From assembly GCF_002288925.2 (NCBI RefSeq), contig NW_022097996.1, positions 9,246,451 to 9,310,450 on the forward strand: DNA of 64,000 nt, in the 5' to 3' direction. This document shows positions 45,776 through 56,172 of this stretch, one piece after another (the stretch's first letter is position 1; each line of letters starts with the position of its first letter). A model generated the notes under the pieces. That model ran no database searches, was not told the DNA's origin, and was given only the letters and a program-made list of their open reading frames with translations. The DNA comes from Delphinapterus leucas (Eukaryota > Chordata > Mammalia > Artiodactyla > Monodontidae). The position numbers and the translations under genes are program-made.

Positions 45776-46020
45776 TACAGTCAGCCCTTCGTATCCACAG
45801 GTTCCACTTCTGTGGATTCAAACAACTGCGGATCAAAGAAAAAAAATTTTCGGAAAGTTCCCAAAAGCAAAACTTGAATTTCCTGTGAGGCCACTATTTA
45901 CATAGCACTTACATTATACAACTATTTACATAGCATTTACATTGTATTGGGTTGGCCAAAAAGTGCCTTCGGTTTTTAAGTAAAAATAAGACACATTTTT
46001 CATTTTCACCAAGAAATTTA

Positions 46021-46390
46021 TTTTTTAAATTTTATATTAAAAAAATTAAAAAAATTTTTTTCAGTTTTGGCTGCGTTGGGTCTTCATTGCTGTGCGTGGG
46101 CTTTCTCTAGTTGCGTCAAGCAGGGGGTCCTCTTCGTTTCAGTGTGCGGGCTTCTCATTGCGGTGGCTTTTCTCGTTGTAGAGCACGGCCTCTAGGTGTG
46201 AGGGCTGCAGTAGTTGTGGCACGCAGGCTCAGTAGTTGTGGCTCGCGGGCTCTAGAGTGCAGGCTCAGTAGTTGTGGCGCACGGGTTTAGTTGCCCTGCA
46301 GCATGTGGGATCTTCCCCAACCAGGCATTGAACCCGTGTCCCCTGCATTGGCAGGCAGATTCTTAACCACTGCACCACAAGGGAAGCCCT
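46021..46390 (-). mobile_element. CHR-type SINE, long form, in mariner copy 2
   Basis: A T/A-rich start, GGCTGCGTTGGGTCTTCATT, and an end ACAAGGGAAGCCCT. It lies between CACCAAGAAATTTA (46007-46020) and CACCAAGAACTTTA (46391-46404), copies of one mariner target sequence. Confidence 0.94.
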
Positions 46391-46404
46391 CACCAAGAAC
46401 TTTA

Positions 46405-46717
46405 TTATTTATCTGTTTATTTTGGCCGTGTTGGGTCTTCGTTGCTGTGCGCAGGCTTTCTCTAGTTGTGGCGAGCGGGGCCTACTCTTCGTTGAGGTGC
46501 ACAGGTTTCTCATTGCAGTGGCTTGTTGCGGAGCATGGGCTCTGGGCCCGTGGGCTTCAGTAGTTGTGGCTTGCGGGCTCTAGAGCACAGGCCCAGTAGT
46601 TGTGGCACATGGGCTTAGTTGCTCTGCAGCATGTGAGATCTTCCTGGACCAGGGCTTGAACCTGTGTCCCCTGCACTAGCAGGCGGATTCTTAACCACTG
46701 CGCCACCAGGGAAGCCC
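46405..46717 (-). mobile_element. CHR-type SINE, long form, adjacent second insertion
   Basis: TTATTTATCTGTTTATTTTG, GCCGTGTTGGGTCTTCGTTG and end GCCACCAGGGAAGCCC. It lies between the second and third copies of the same target word (46391-46404 and 46718-46731). Confidence 0.94.
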
Positions 46718-46771
46718 CACCAAGAACTTTACTGAACAACGTATTCACCCTTTTGTTCCACTACCTTCTGC

Positions 46772-46978
46772 TTTTTTTTTTTTTTTGCGGTACGCAGGCC
46801 TCTCACTGTTGTGGCCTCTCCCGTTGCGGAGCACAGGCTCCGGATGCGCAGGCTCAGCGGCCATGGCTCACGGGCCCAGCAGCTCCGCGGCATGTGGGAT
46901 CTTCCCGGACCGGGGCACGAACCCGTGTCCCCTGCATCGGCAGGCAGACTCTCAACCACTGTGCCACCAGGGAAGCCC
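46772..46978 (-). mobile_element. CHR-type SINE, short form, with target deletion
   Basis: T15 tract, GCGGTACGCAGGCCTCTCAC, end GCCACCAGGGAAGCCC. No target repeat flanks it. Compared with mariner copy 1, about 39 bp of mariner (equivalent to 24050-24088) is missing at its borders. Confidence 0.93.
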
Positions 46979-47039
46979 ACTTTTAATCTTTTTGAACAAA
47001 GAACTGTTCCAGGTGCCTTTTACAGTTTTCCAGGGAATT

Positions 47040-48000
47040 GACATTTTTTCTTTGTAAAGGCCAAAATAAGTGGAAATCCGAAGGTGCAATGTCTGGTTAA
47101 TATGGCGGGTGAATCAGAACTTACCAGCCAAGCTGTAACAGTTTTTGCCTGGTCATCAGAGAAACATGTGGTCTTGTGTTATCCTGGTGGAAGATTATGC
47201 GTTTTCTGTTGCTTAATTCTGGATGCTTTTTGTAGAGTGCTGCTTTCAGTTGGTCTACTTGGGAGCAGTACTTTTTGGAATTAATTGTTTGGTTTTCTGG
47301 AAGGAGCTCATAATAGAAGACTCCCTTCCAGTCCCACCATATACACAGCATCACCTTCTTTGGATGAAGACTGGCCTTTGGTGTGGTTGGTGGTGGTTCA
47401 TTTCGCTTGCCCCATGATCTCTTCCGTTCCACATTGTTGTACAGTATCCACTTTTCATCGCACGTCACAATTTGTTTTAAAAATGGAACATTTTCATTAG
47501 GTTTAAGTAGAGATAGAGAATCGCATGTGGAAATAAGGTCAAGAAGGTTTTCTTCGCTTAACTTATGTGGAACCCAAACATCAAAGCAATTAACATAACT
47601 AAGCTGGTGCAAATGATTTTCAGCGCTTGATTTGGATATTTTGAGTATGTTGGCTATCTCCTGCATGGTATAACGTTGATGTTCTCAATTAATGTCTCGA
47701 ATAGATCGCTATCAACTTCAGCTGCCTGACCGTGAATCATCGTCCAGCGCGAAATCTCTAGCATGAAACTTCGCAAACCACTTGTGGCACGTTCGATCAG
47801 TCACAGAACCTTCTCCATACACCACACAAATCTTTTTTTGCGTTTCAGTCGCGTTTTTACCTTTCTTGAAATAATAAAGCATAATATGCTGAAAATGTTG
47901 CTTTTTTTCTTTCCATCTTCAATATTAAAATGGCTACACAGAAATTCACCAATTTGGATAAGTTTTTTTTAAATCATGCTGATAGGACAGCTATCACAAT
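47040..48000 (-). pseudogene. Mariner transposase pseudogene, copy 2
   Basis: The longest surviving reading (47666 down to 47121) covers the end of the DNA-binding half (IANILKISKSSAENHLHQLS), VTCDEKWILYNN with the first catalytic Asp, and IFHQDNTRPHVSL with the second. Immediately after the LLQLGW stretch a GAA codon has become TAA. A second TCA-to-TAA stop precedes the third Asp (PDIAPSDFH follows it). The N-terminal part is on another frame. Dead copy with breaks different from copy 1. Confidence 0.92.
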
Positions 48001-48241
48001 ACAATCTAACAAAATTGTTTCGAATGAAGTTAAAGGCAGTTAAGTGCTACTAGAGCCATCTTACAGAAAAAACCAAATGAACCTTTTGGCCAACCCAATA
48101 TTAAGGTATCATAAGTAATCTAGAGATGATTTAAAGTATATGTGCAAGTACTATACCATTTTATATAAGGGACTTGAGCATCCTCAGATTTTGGTATCTG
48201 GGGGGGATCCTGGAACCCACATGTACCGAAGGATGGCTGTA

Positions 48242-50340
48242 CTCTTCTGTTTCTTTAAATACATGGGAAAAGTCTAATCTTGATGTTTAAAAATGGACTT
48301 TTTTCTCATTCTTATTTAATTATTAAAAAACCCTCAAAATACCATTTTATATACTTGTTAACCCAAGGAATACCATATCTTTACCATACTCCTTGTTTTG
48401 TAAATAGCTTCTAGTTTTAGCTACACATTGTATTTTATTATTACAGGTCAGTTAATAAGAAACAATATATTGATCCATCTTGTCTTTTATCCATTTTAAA
48501 TTACTAGATGTATATAATTTAAATCCTTGCTTAATACTTTTAGTAATCTATCTTACAAAATGTATTCTATAAAAGAGACCTCCTTGAAATGAGTGTTAAA
48601 ACTTATATTTGAATTTAAAAATGAGGTCAGGTTACTTTGTACAGAAAATGTGTTTGATTTGCCTGATTATTTTGATAATAAGATAATAAAGATTTGATAA
48701 GATATGTAAAACAGTGATTTGATAATAAAGCTACATTCTAGTTAGTTTATAGGGCAGACTTTTCCATAAATTGAATCAGCTAAATATGCAGCTTCAGTGT
48801 TTTGATGAAAATGTATCTAAAGCACATCATAAGATGAAATAATTTTATCAAATAGTATTTTTGTCAAAGGTGTAATGAAGTTAAAAATATTTGATTTTCA
48901 AAAAAAAAAGATTTGATTTTCTCAACCCTTTCTGACTTTTAGAGGTTAAGCAAAGTTCCAATAAGTGAAACAATAGCAGGTGTGATTAACTTGATAAGCT
49001 ATGATGAAGTCTTTGGCATCTAGCCAAGAAACTGAAAAAATGAGCAGGCACTCTATGACCTGGGTCACAACTCCTTTTGCAAATCAGGTACTTTTCAGTT
49101 TTTGCTTTCAGGAGACCTAATTGATTCATTAACTTATAGATCCTTAAATATAATATTTGATGTTAGGTTATTATGTGATTTGTTTTTTTTTGGCATGTAC
49201 CATGGCAGGAGTGCAAAGATTTTTGTGATGTTACTATATAACAAACCTACTTCCAGTCCAATCCTCTTACATATTTGAGCAAGGTTTTCAGTGCTTTACT
49301 TCTGTACAAAAGAAAATAGGAATAGAATTAACACAGTGCCGACTCATTTTAGTAGTAAGATACAGTCATCCCATGGACTCGTTTCATTATAAGATGCTTT
49401 TCCATTGCAATTTTTACTTGCTGTGTTTATCAAAACTTGTCATATATTTGTTTTGTTCTGATCAGTCATGTGCTGCTAATAATTGATGGCTCAGTGCAGA
49501 AGAAGAGTAACCAGAGAAATTTAAAATTTTAATCTGTATGGATATTTTTGCAGAAAAGAATGATAGAGTGGTTAACAAAAGACTTTACATTAGGATAAAA
49601 TACTTTGCGGAAAGTGGAATGGAATTTAGAGGCTGAGTGTTTTGTTTTGTTTTGTTTTGTTTAATTTCTTTGCCTTCAAATTCTCAAGTCAGTTTAGATG
49701 CTGGGCATATGACCTCACATCACTGGGTGAGTTCATAGGAAAGAAGTAAAGGTATGAAATTACTGACTACCGAAGGAGAGTTTTTTCATTAAAACAAAAA
49801 TAGTGGATTGTATCAGCAATAAAATATAAGTATCCAAATTTGAAAAATTTATGGTACTTGGATTCTAATGAATATATTTAAGGAATTCTATTTTAAAATA
49901 TAATATTTCAGGAATTATATTCTTTACAGCTATCTAAACTCATGTTTGAAAATTTTTATATGACAACTTAAAAACGTATGAGGCGGTTTTTGGGGGGTAC
50001 ATGATCAAAAAAATCTTGAAGATTACTCCAGCTATGTTCATACCTAGATTAATCTTAGGCATACATTCATTGACTCCCTGATGAAGATTTTAGCTTAGAT
50101 GTACAAGCTTTTTACCTCTTCTCCTACTGCTTGCTTTTTATATTTTTGTAATTTCTTCTTTGGTCATTTCTGTGGTATTTTTACAGAACATATTGAAACC
50201 TGTATATCTTATTAAATTAGCTTTAAACATTGTCTCTTCACTCCTTCTTTACCAAGATGAGACCATGCCCTTCCCCCTTTCTGTGCCCTTTTGTAACCCA
50301 CTTGCTTTATTCATAAGTCGACATTATTTTATATGTATTA
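48242..50340. other. Intron 2, largely unique AT-rich sequence
   Basis: About 2.1 kb with no transposon I could name. It includes a (GTTTT)n run at about 49641-49664 and an A tract near 48900. No exon was recognised. Confidence 0.4.
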
Positions 50341-50342
50341 TG

Positions 50343-50400
50343 TATCCATCCATCCATCCATCTATCTATCCATCCATCCATCCAGTTATCTGTCTATCCC
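50343..50400. repeat. (CCAT)n/(CTAT)n tetranucleotide repeat
   Basis: CCATCCATCCATCCATCTAT with further units to CTGTCTATCC. Likely variable in length. Confidence 0.9.
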
Positions 50401-50980
50401 TCTGTGTCAGTGCTAGACCAAACGGTGTGTTAGGTTTGCTTGTCCTTCTCTGGGTTCATTATCACAACCCATAGGCTATTTGATGGAGTGTGTTCTAGCA
50501 CAAAGTTTAAATAAATTCTCTTCTCAAATTCCATCAATTACATCAGATTGTACCACATTTTAGACCGTGACTCACTTGAATAGTTTTTTATTTTTCCTGC
50601 AATTTTGTTTACTTTTTAATTGTCTTTAGCATATTCTTAAATTTTTCTCTTTCAAATTCTTAGGATACCATTCTGTTAATTTTCTCCAAAGATCTCTGTC
50701 TCAGAGCCTTCTGTCTTGTGGTTGCTCTCCAGACCTGCTCCTATATAACTGTTATCTGAAATTCAGGGAGGAAGAATTAACGTTTTCTGGCTCTTTTACA
50801 TTTTTAGATCATGATTTCTTAAGGAAACTGGTGGTTTAGAGTCTAATGTGTAACAATACAGGAAGGACAAGATGTTGACAGAGAATATACATAGGAAAAG
50901 TGGTATCTGGAGATCTGAGGAGAGGATTAGAAGGAGAGATTTTAAACAGGATGTAGTCATGGTTAACCTAACTCCTAGTG
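50401..50980. other. Intron 2, unassigned
   Basis: Unique sequence; some pyrimidine-rich stretches resemble L2 but too weakly to name. Confidence 0.35.
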
Positions 50981-50984
50981 TCTC

Positions 50985-51140
50985 ATTTCAGTAAACATTC
51001 ATCGAATGCCTACAATCTGGCGGGCACAGGGCTAAATTTAGGTGCTGAGATACCCAGATGGAGGAGCTGGGGTGGAGGGGGCCGGCTGCCAGTGCACCTG
51101 TAAGCAGTTGATACAATGTAGTGCATGTTATAAGGAAACA
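50985..51140 (+). repeat. L2-like relic
   Basis: AAACATTCATCGAATGCCTA and GGCGGGCACAGGGCTAAATT are L2 3' words. Confidence 0.55.
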
Positions 51141-51754
51141 TGTTCAAGGAATTCTGGGAACCTTATGTTTTCATCTTTAATGCTGTAATTCTCTTATGCC
51201 TTCCGATAAGCACGATGTAACTGTGCTCATAAAGTCCCAAGGTGCACGGGGTGTTTCAGATAGGAAACAGTTTAAGAAGGTCAAGGGGTATTCAGTTGAT
51301 ACCCATAAAAGAGAGGGAGAGGGGAGCGGTGGTATTAGAAAAAGCCACCAAACTTTACCATTTATTATTAGTGAGTGGTAGGTCCAAATAATACAGCAAA
51401 GTGTAATGAACCGTCTTGGGGGGATGTGTCTCAACAGCCCTCTGCCCTGGAAAAAATCATACTATTGTAAATGAATTTTGGTGGAGATCTTAAACTGGGC
51501 ACCTTAGTGCTTTATCTCCTCTGGACCAGCCTTTATTCTGGAGTTTTCTCCAGACTAGTTCACCGAAGAGTAGAATAAGACATTTGCATCATCTTGCCTC
51601 CGTAGCCAAAGGCTCTCTCTTACTTTTGAGATTCTCTCTGTTGAGATTTTAGGAAATCCATACACAATACTCCCTTCCCCCCCGCCACCCCAATTCTGAA
51701 CTGAAGTAGTCATGGGGATCAGTAAGATAGAGACAGGAAATACACAAATCAAAA
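51141..51754. other. Intron 2, unassigned
   Basis: No gene or named repeat. Confidence 0.35.
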
Positions 51755-51990
51755 ATAAAACACTAACAACTGCTACTTATTATGTGTTAGGCCCTGTTCT
51801 AATCTCCATAGCAACCCTATGACATAGATTCTCTTATTATATACATTTTACAGATAAGGGAAACTGGAGCATGGAGAGGTTAGGTTAGGTTAGGTTAAGT
51901 TAGTTACCCAAGTCACACAGTAAATGGTGGAGCTGGGATTTAAAATCGGACAGTTTGATTCCAGAGCCCAGTCTCTTACCACTGTGTTTT
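51755..51990 (+). repeat. MIR relic with (TTAGG)n-like expansion
   Basis: ATTATGTGTTAGGCCCTGTT, GAGCATGGAGAGGTTAGGTT, CCAAGTCACACAGTAAATGG and GGAGCTGGGATTTAAAATCG are MIR. The GTTAG word of the core is repeated about four times (51879-51903). Confidence 0.8.
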
Positions 51991-52469
51991 CCTGCATCTC
52001 ATTTCACCTCTGGTACTGAGAGAGCTCTTGGAGAAAAGGGCTTTAGGACTGTTGGCCAAGTGGGCCTCCTGATACCTCCCCTGTGCATTACAGACTTGGC
52101 CAGGCCAGCGGGCCACTGCAGGCCTCCCCTGTGGTGTGGACGTGCAGAGCCCACGTACTGGTTCCTTCTCCTGAACGCTGCTAACTCGATCGTTCACCCT
52201 TCCTCTCAGGAGGACAGAGTGAGTGGCTTAGAGGCCTCAGGAGTGTTCTTTGGAGTTCTTCCACATGGGTACACAGGGATGAGGAGTAAAATATTCTCTC
52301 CTTAGCACTCTTGGTTCAGTTAAGACCAGGTCTTTTTTTGGGAAGTTAGCGTAGATTGGGCAAGAGCTGAAGAAAGGACAGCCTTCCCCCAAACAAGATT
52401 TAACCTAAGCACCTGAGGGTCACGTAGCTTCAGCTCTGTATCACTGTGTGAGAGTATATATATATATAT
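51991..52469. other. Intron 2, unassigned
   Basis: Unique, moderately GC-rich sequence ending in a (TA)n run at 52455-52470. The 116-codon frame here has no known domain. Confidence 0.35.
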
Positions 52470-52819
52470 ATTTTTTTTTAATTTAATTTTTTATTTTTGG
52501 CTGTGTTGGGTCTTTGTTGCTGCACGCGAGCTTTCTCTAGTTGCTGCGAGTGGGGGCTACCCTTCGTTGTGGTGCGCGGGCTTCTCATTGCGGTGGCTTC
52601 TCTTGTTGCGGAGCACGGGCTCTAGGTGCGCGGGCTTCAGTAGTTGTGGCACGAGGGCTCAGTAGTTGTGACTCGTGGGCTCTAGAGCACAGGCTCAGTA
52701 GTTGTGGCACATGGGCTTAGTTGCTCTGCGGCATGTGGGATCTTCCCGGACCAGGGCTCGAACCCGTGTCCCCTGCATTGGCAGGCGGATTCTTAACCAC
52801 TGCGCCACCAGGGAAGTCC
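52470..52819 (-). mobile_element. CHR-type SINE, long form
   Basis: TTTATTTTTGGCTGTGTTGG, complete tail unit, end GCCACCAGGGAAGTCC. It sits at a (TA)n tract, so the left border is approximate. Confidence 0.92.
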
Positions 52820-53019
52820 TGCTGTATATATTTATCTACATAGGTTTCCTTCATTTAGAGCCCACTTTCATATGCTGCCTACTTTGTTTGAAGGCAAGGA
52901 AAAAAACAACAGACAACCCCCCCCAATCAGATCATTTTAAATAAGCATCCTTCCTCAAGTTTCCTGAAACATTCAAAGTTGACTTTAATTTGTTCTTCCA
53001 CATCGCTTGCCATGGAGAG

Positions 53020-53240
53020 AGGGAGGCAGAATGGCACAGTAGAAAGAGCATAGTTTTAGAATGAGAAACTTAGGTTTGAATCCCAGCTTTGCCACTGACC
53101 AAATTAATTAATTTCTCTGTGCTATTCTTTCCCTATTACTCTGTAAAATAGAGAGTGTAGGACCTACCAGTAGGGCTTGTTGTGAAGCTTAGAACTAAAG
53201 TGTACTAGGTAATTGACACACAGTAACAAAAGATAGCTTC
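53020..53240 (-). repeat. MIR relic
   Basis: TTTGAATCCCAGCTTTGCCA, AATTTCTCTGTGCTATTCTT and TTGTTGTGAAGCTTAGAACT. Confidence 0.75.
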
Positions 53241-54078
53241 TCTTGTAATAAAGATATGAAAAAATACAGGCTTAGACTTGTGGAATGCTTTAAAAATAAT
53301 TTCAGCAGTTTTATACAAGCAAGTTTCTTAGGCAAGTCTCTTTTACACTACTGGGAAATGGTAATACTGGTTAATATTTGGGTATACTGTTTGGTTATTG
53401 CAGGCACACTCATGTGTGAAGGTGAGTGTACAAAACTAATTTGCAAGTATACCTCCTGTACGCAGTATTTGTTACCTATATGTTGTATGCAGATTGTTTT
53501 TTAAATTTAAGAGTTCATATCTTCATTTACTTTTATATTTCCAAGAGTCTAAATTTGCATTCAAAAGCTTCCAGTGCTTTTTTCTTTGTCCTTCAAACTA
53601 ATGCATTAAAAGATTGCTGCTGCTTTCTTCACAGCGTTTTAGTTTAGTTGAAGAATACCCTAAGTTCTGAAGCCATACTGCTTCTTAAGGGTTAGTTGGT
53701 TGTATCTTGGGATATGAAATAACCAAAGGATGTAGGTGCCTTTTTTGTTCTGCTCTAAGCCATTTCCCAGGTCAAGTGTCATCCCCTCCCCCACTCCATG
53801 TTGCACAAAACTTGATGTATTTTGCTTGTTTGTTAGGTAGGCTCGACAAGTCTTTTCTACCTGCGTCCCCCTTCCCCATGTACCACTTGGTCTACTTGGG
53901 GATTAGAGCATATTTCCTTGAGGTTTGTTTGCCTATTCAGGAAACCAGACTTTATGAAAGAGAGAAAGACAGAAACAGAAGCACGAAAAACTAATACAGA
54001 GAAGGGTGAGCCACTACACAGAATTTACTTTAGCAGCTTGCTCCTGGAAAGAAAACTCAGTATTGATGATCTCACAAG
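53241..54078. other. Intron 2, unassigned
   Basis: No exon or named repeat. Two forward open frames (53707 and 53918) lack domain resemblance; the latter runs into the next SINE. Confidence 0.35.
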
Positions 54079-54090
54079 ACCTACATGTTT

Positions 54091-54303
54091 GTTTGTTTGT
54101 TTGTTTGTTTTTCAGTATGCGGGCCTCTCACTGTTGTGGCCTCTCCCGTCGCGGAGCACAGGCTCCGGACGCTCAGGCTCAGTGGCCATGGCTCACGGGC
54201 CCAGCCGCTCTGCGGCATGTGGGATCTTCCCGGACCGGGGCATGAACCCGTGTCCCCTGCATCGGCAGGCGGACTCTCAACCACTGCGCCACCAGGGAAG
54301 CCC
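54091..54303 (-). mobile_element. CHR-type SINE, short form, (GTTT)n tail
   Basis: (GTTT)n then TCAGTATGCGGGCCTCTCAC, end GCCACCAGGGAAGCCC. Flanked by ACCTACATGTTT and ACGTACATGTTT. The A tail has turned into a tetranucleotide repeat. Confidence 0.94.
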
Positions 54304-54354
54304 CTAACGTACATGTTTTTGATGGTGTCCCTTCAGCAGAGTATTGCTTCTGCC

Positions 54355-54560
54355 TTGGTTTGAATCCTCAATCCAATATTTAATCATCAACTTGAGCAAG
54401 TTGCTTAATCTTCTGAGCCTCAGTTTCCTCACTTGTAAAATGAGGATGATAACAGGATCTATCCTTTAGGGTTGTTGTGAGGATTCAAGACAATAATACA
54501 TGGAATGCATAGTGTGGACCTGGTAAGAGCACAAACTGTATCGAGTCTAGATTTGAACCC
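54355..54560 (-). repeat. MIR relic
   Basis: CTGAGCCTCAGTTTCCTCAC, GTAAAATGAGGATGATAACA and GGTTGTTGTGAGGATTCAAG are textbook antisense MIR. Confidence 0.85.
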
Positions 54561-55384
54561 ACATCTGCCTAGTTCCCAAGCCACGTTCTTTCCCTACCAC
54601 ATAGGATATTGCGTGGTGTGAAGTAGATTATGTAGGTGGTAGCCTGGTTCCTGAAGTAGCAGAGAGGTTTGATGAGGTTAAGTGACCCCCGGGATCACAA
54701 AGCTAAGGCAAGGCAGAAGGGAAACTGAGTGAAGGGTTTCTAACTGCTAGTGTAGAGTAGTTTTCCCTACAGCATCATGCCATGAAGACGTCTTCAATAT
54801 CTAATGATTTGTTATCAACTATATTGCAAGCTTCTTGGGGATTTCAACTGTTAAGTTCATGGTGCCATCTGATTATAGGCCTGGAATAGTTAGAAACTCA
54901 AGACGTAAAGCAATAAGAATGACTTTGGCATAATGACTCAAGTGTATGTGTTGAATCATCCAGTGTGGGCATTGGTAATTAAATAAAATTTACTAAAATA
55001 AAATCTAACATACTGAGCTTGGTCCTAAAAAGATTGACCTGAATTTCAAATGGGTAGTTTTGCACATACAGATCATAAAACAAGTAGTAAATGTGAAGTT
55101 AAATTTATGCTGACCGTAAGACCCAAAAGTTTTACTCTTAGGTGTCCAACGGAGATAAAAATGAATGTCTACACAAAAAAACATGAAGAAAATCAGAAGT
55201 GGTTAAAGAGGTAAAAGCAATGAATGAAGTAATAGTTAGAAATGATACAGAGAAATAAATATGAATGAAAATAAGGAAAAAGTGTGGATTTGATCAGGAG
55301 TTTGTCAATCCTTATAATACTTTAAAAATAGGGATAGAAACTAGATTGTGAGAATTTTTCTGTTCTTTAAAATGAAATATAAGC
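54561..55384. other. Intron 2, unassigned
   Basis: Mostly unique. A partial sense MIR core may be present near 54545-54610. Confidence 0.35.
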
Positions 55385-56172
55385 ACATCTTAAAAGGCTC
55401 TCAAACCTCATTGGTCATTATGGAGATGCAAGTTAAAATCTCAGCGAGGTGCCACCTTCACATCCACTTGAATGGCTATATATATATGTAAGGCAGACAG
55501 TGCTAAGTGATGGTGAAGGTACAGAGCACCTGTGACTCTCACATGTTGATGGTGGACATGTAACCCGGTACACACATTTAGGAAAACAGTTTGATTGTTT
55601 CCCATAAAGGTAGATATACACTAACCCTATGACCCAACAGTTCTTCTCTTAGGTATCTATACTTGCATAGATATATAGAAATAAAAATAAGTGTCTACAT
55701 AAAGACTTTTTCTTGAATGTTCATAGCAGCACTATTCATAATAGCCCCAAACTGGAAACAGTCTAAATGCCTATCAACTACTGAGTGGATAAACGAAGTA
55801 CTATTCACCCGGAATAAAAAGGAACAGAGAACTGATAACATGCTACAGCACGGATGAACCTCAAAACATGCCTCAGTGAAAGACACCAGATGCAAAAGAC
55901 CACATATTGTATGATTCCATTTTTAGGAAATGTCCACAAAAGAAGATGGACAGAAAGCAGATCACTGGTTGTTTGGGGCTGGGGGAAGGACCTGGGATTG
56001 AGTGCAGTCAGGCTTGAGGGAACTTTTTGGAGTGACGGAGATGTTCTCAAACTAGATTGCATGGGGGACGGGGGGTGCTCAAGTCTATACATTTCCTAAA
56101 AGTCATTGAATTGTTCACTTAAAACGGATGATTTTATGGTATATAAATTATATGTCAATAAAATTGTTAAAA
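55385..56172 (+). mobile_element. Old L1 3' end, sense (L1M4/L1ME-like)
   Basis: CAAGTTAAAATCTCAGCGAG, ATGTTCATAGCAGCACTATT, AATGCCTATCAACTACTGAG, GCTGGGGGAAGGACCTGGGA and GTATATAAATTATATGTCAA are an old sense L1 from ORF2 C-terminus to 3' end. No intact frame. Confidence 0.8.

Larger units (their letters stand above)
45947..48098 (-). mobile_element. Mariner transposon, copy 2, interrupted by three SINEs
   Basis: The termini TTGGGTTGGCCAAAAAGTGC and ...TTTTGGCCAACCCAA match copy 1 and are flanked by TA (45945-45946 and 48099-48100). The element's own length, without the three SINEs and their target repeats, is about 1234 bp, some 40-50 bp less than copy 1. It has the same orientation as copy 1, 22 kb away. 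Confidence 0.95.
45778..48239 (+). mobile_element. MER2-like pogo/Tigger MITE hosting a mariner
   Basis: The outer arms are CAGTCAGCCCTTCGTATCCA at the left and ATGTACCGAAGGATGGCTG at the right, imperfect inverted repeats flanked by TA (45776-45777 and 48240-48241). Inner landmarks CATAGCATTTACATTG and GGTATCATAAGTAATCTAGA meet exactly across the mariner insert. Without the insert the element is about 308 bp, close to the MER2 length I recall. It is non-coding. Confidence 0.8.

Noticed and set aside
50343..50400. Regular CCAT spacing suggesting a CRISPR-like array
   Set aside because: It is a plain tetranucleotide microsatellite; CRISPR arrays are not expected in mammalian DNA.
51879..51903. 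(TTAGG)n run resembling insect telomere repeat
   Set aside because: Only about four units, inside the GTTAAGTAACTT core of a MIR; simple local slippage is enough.
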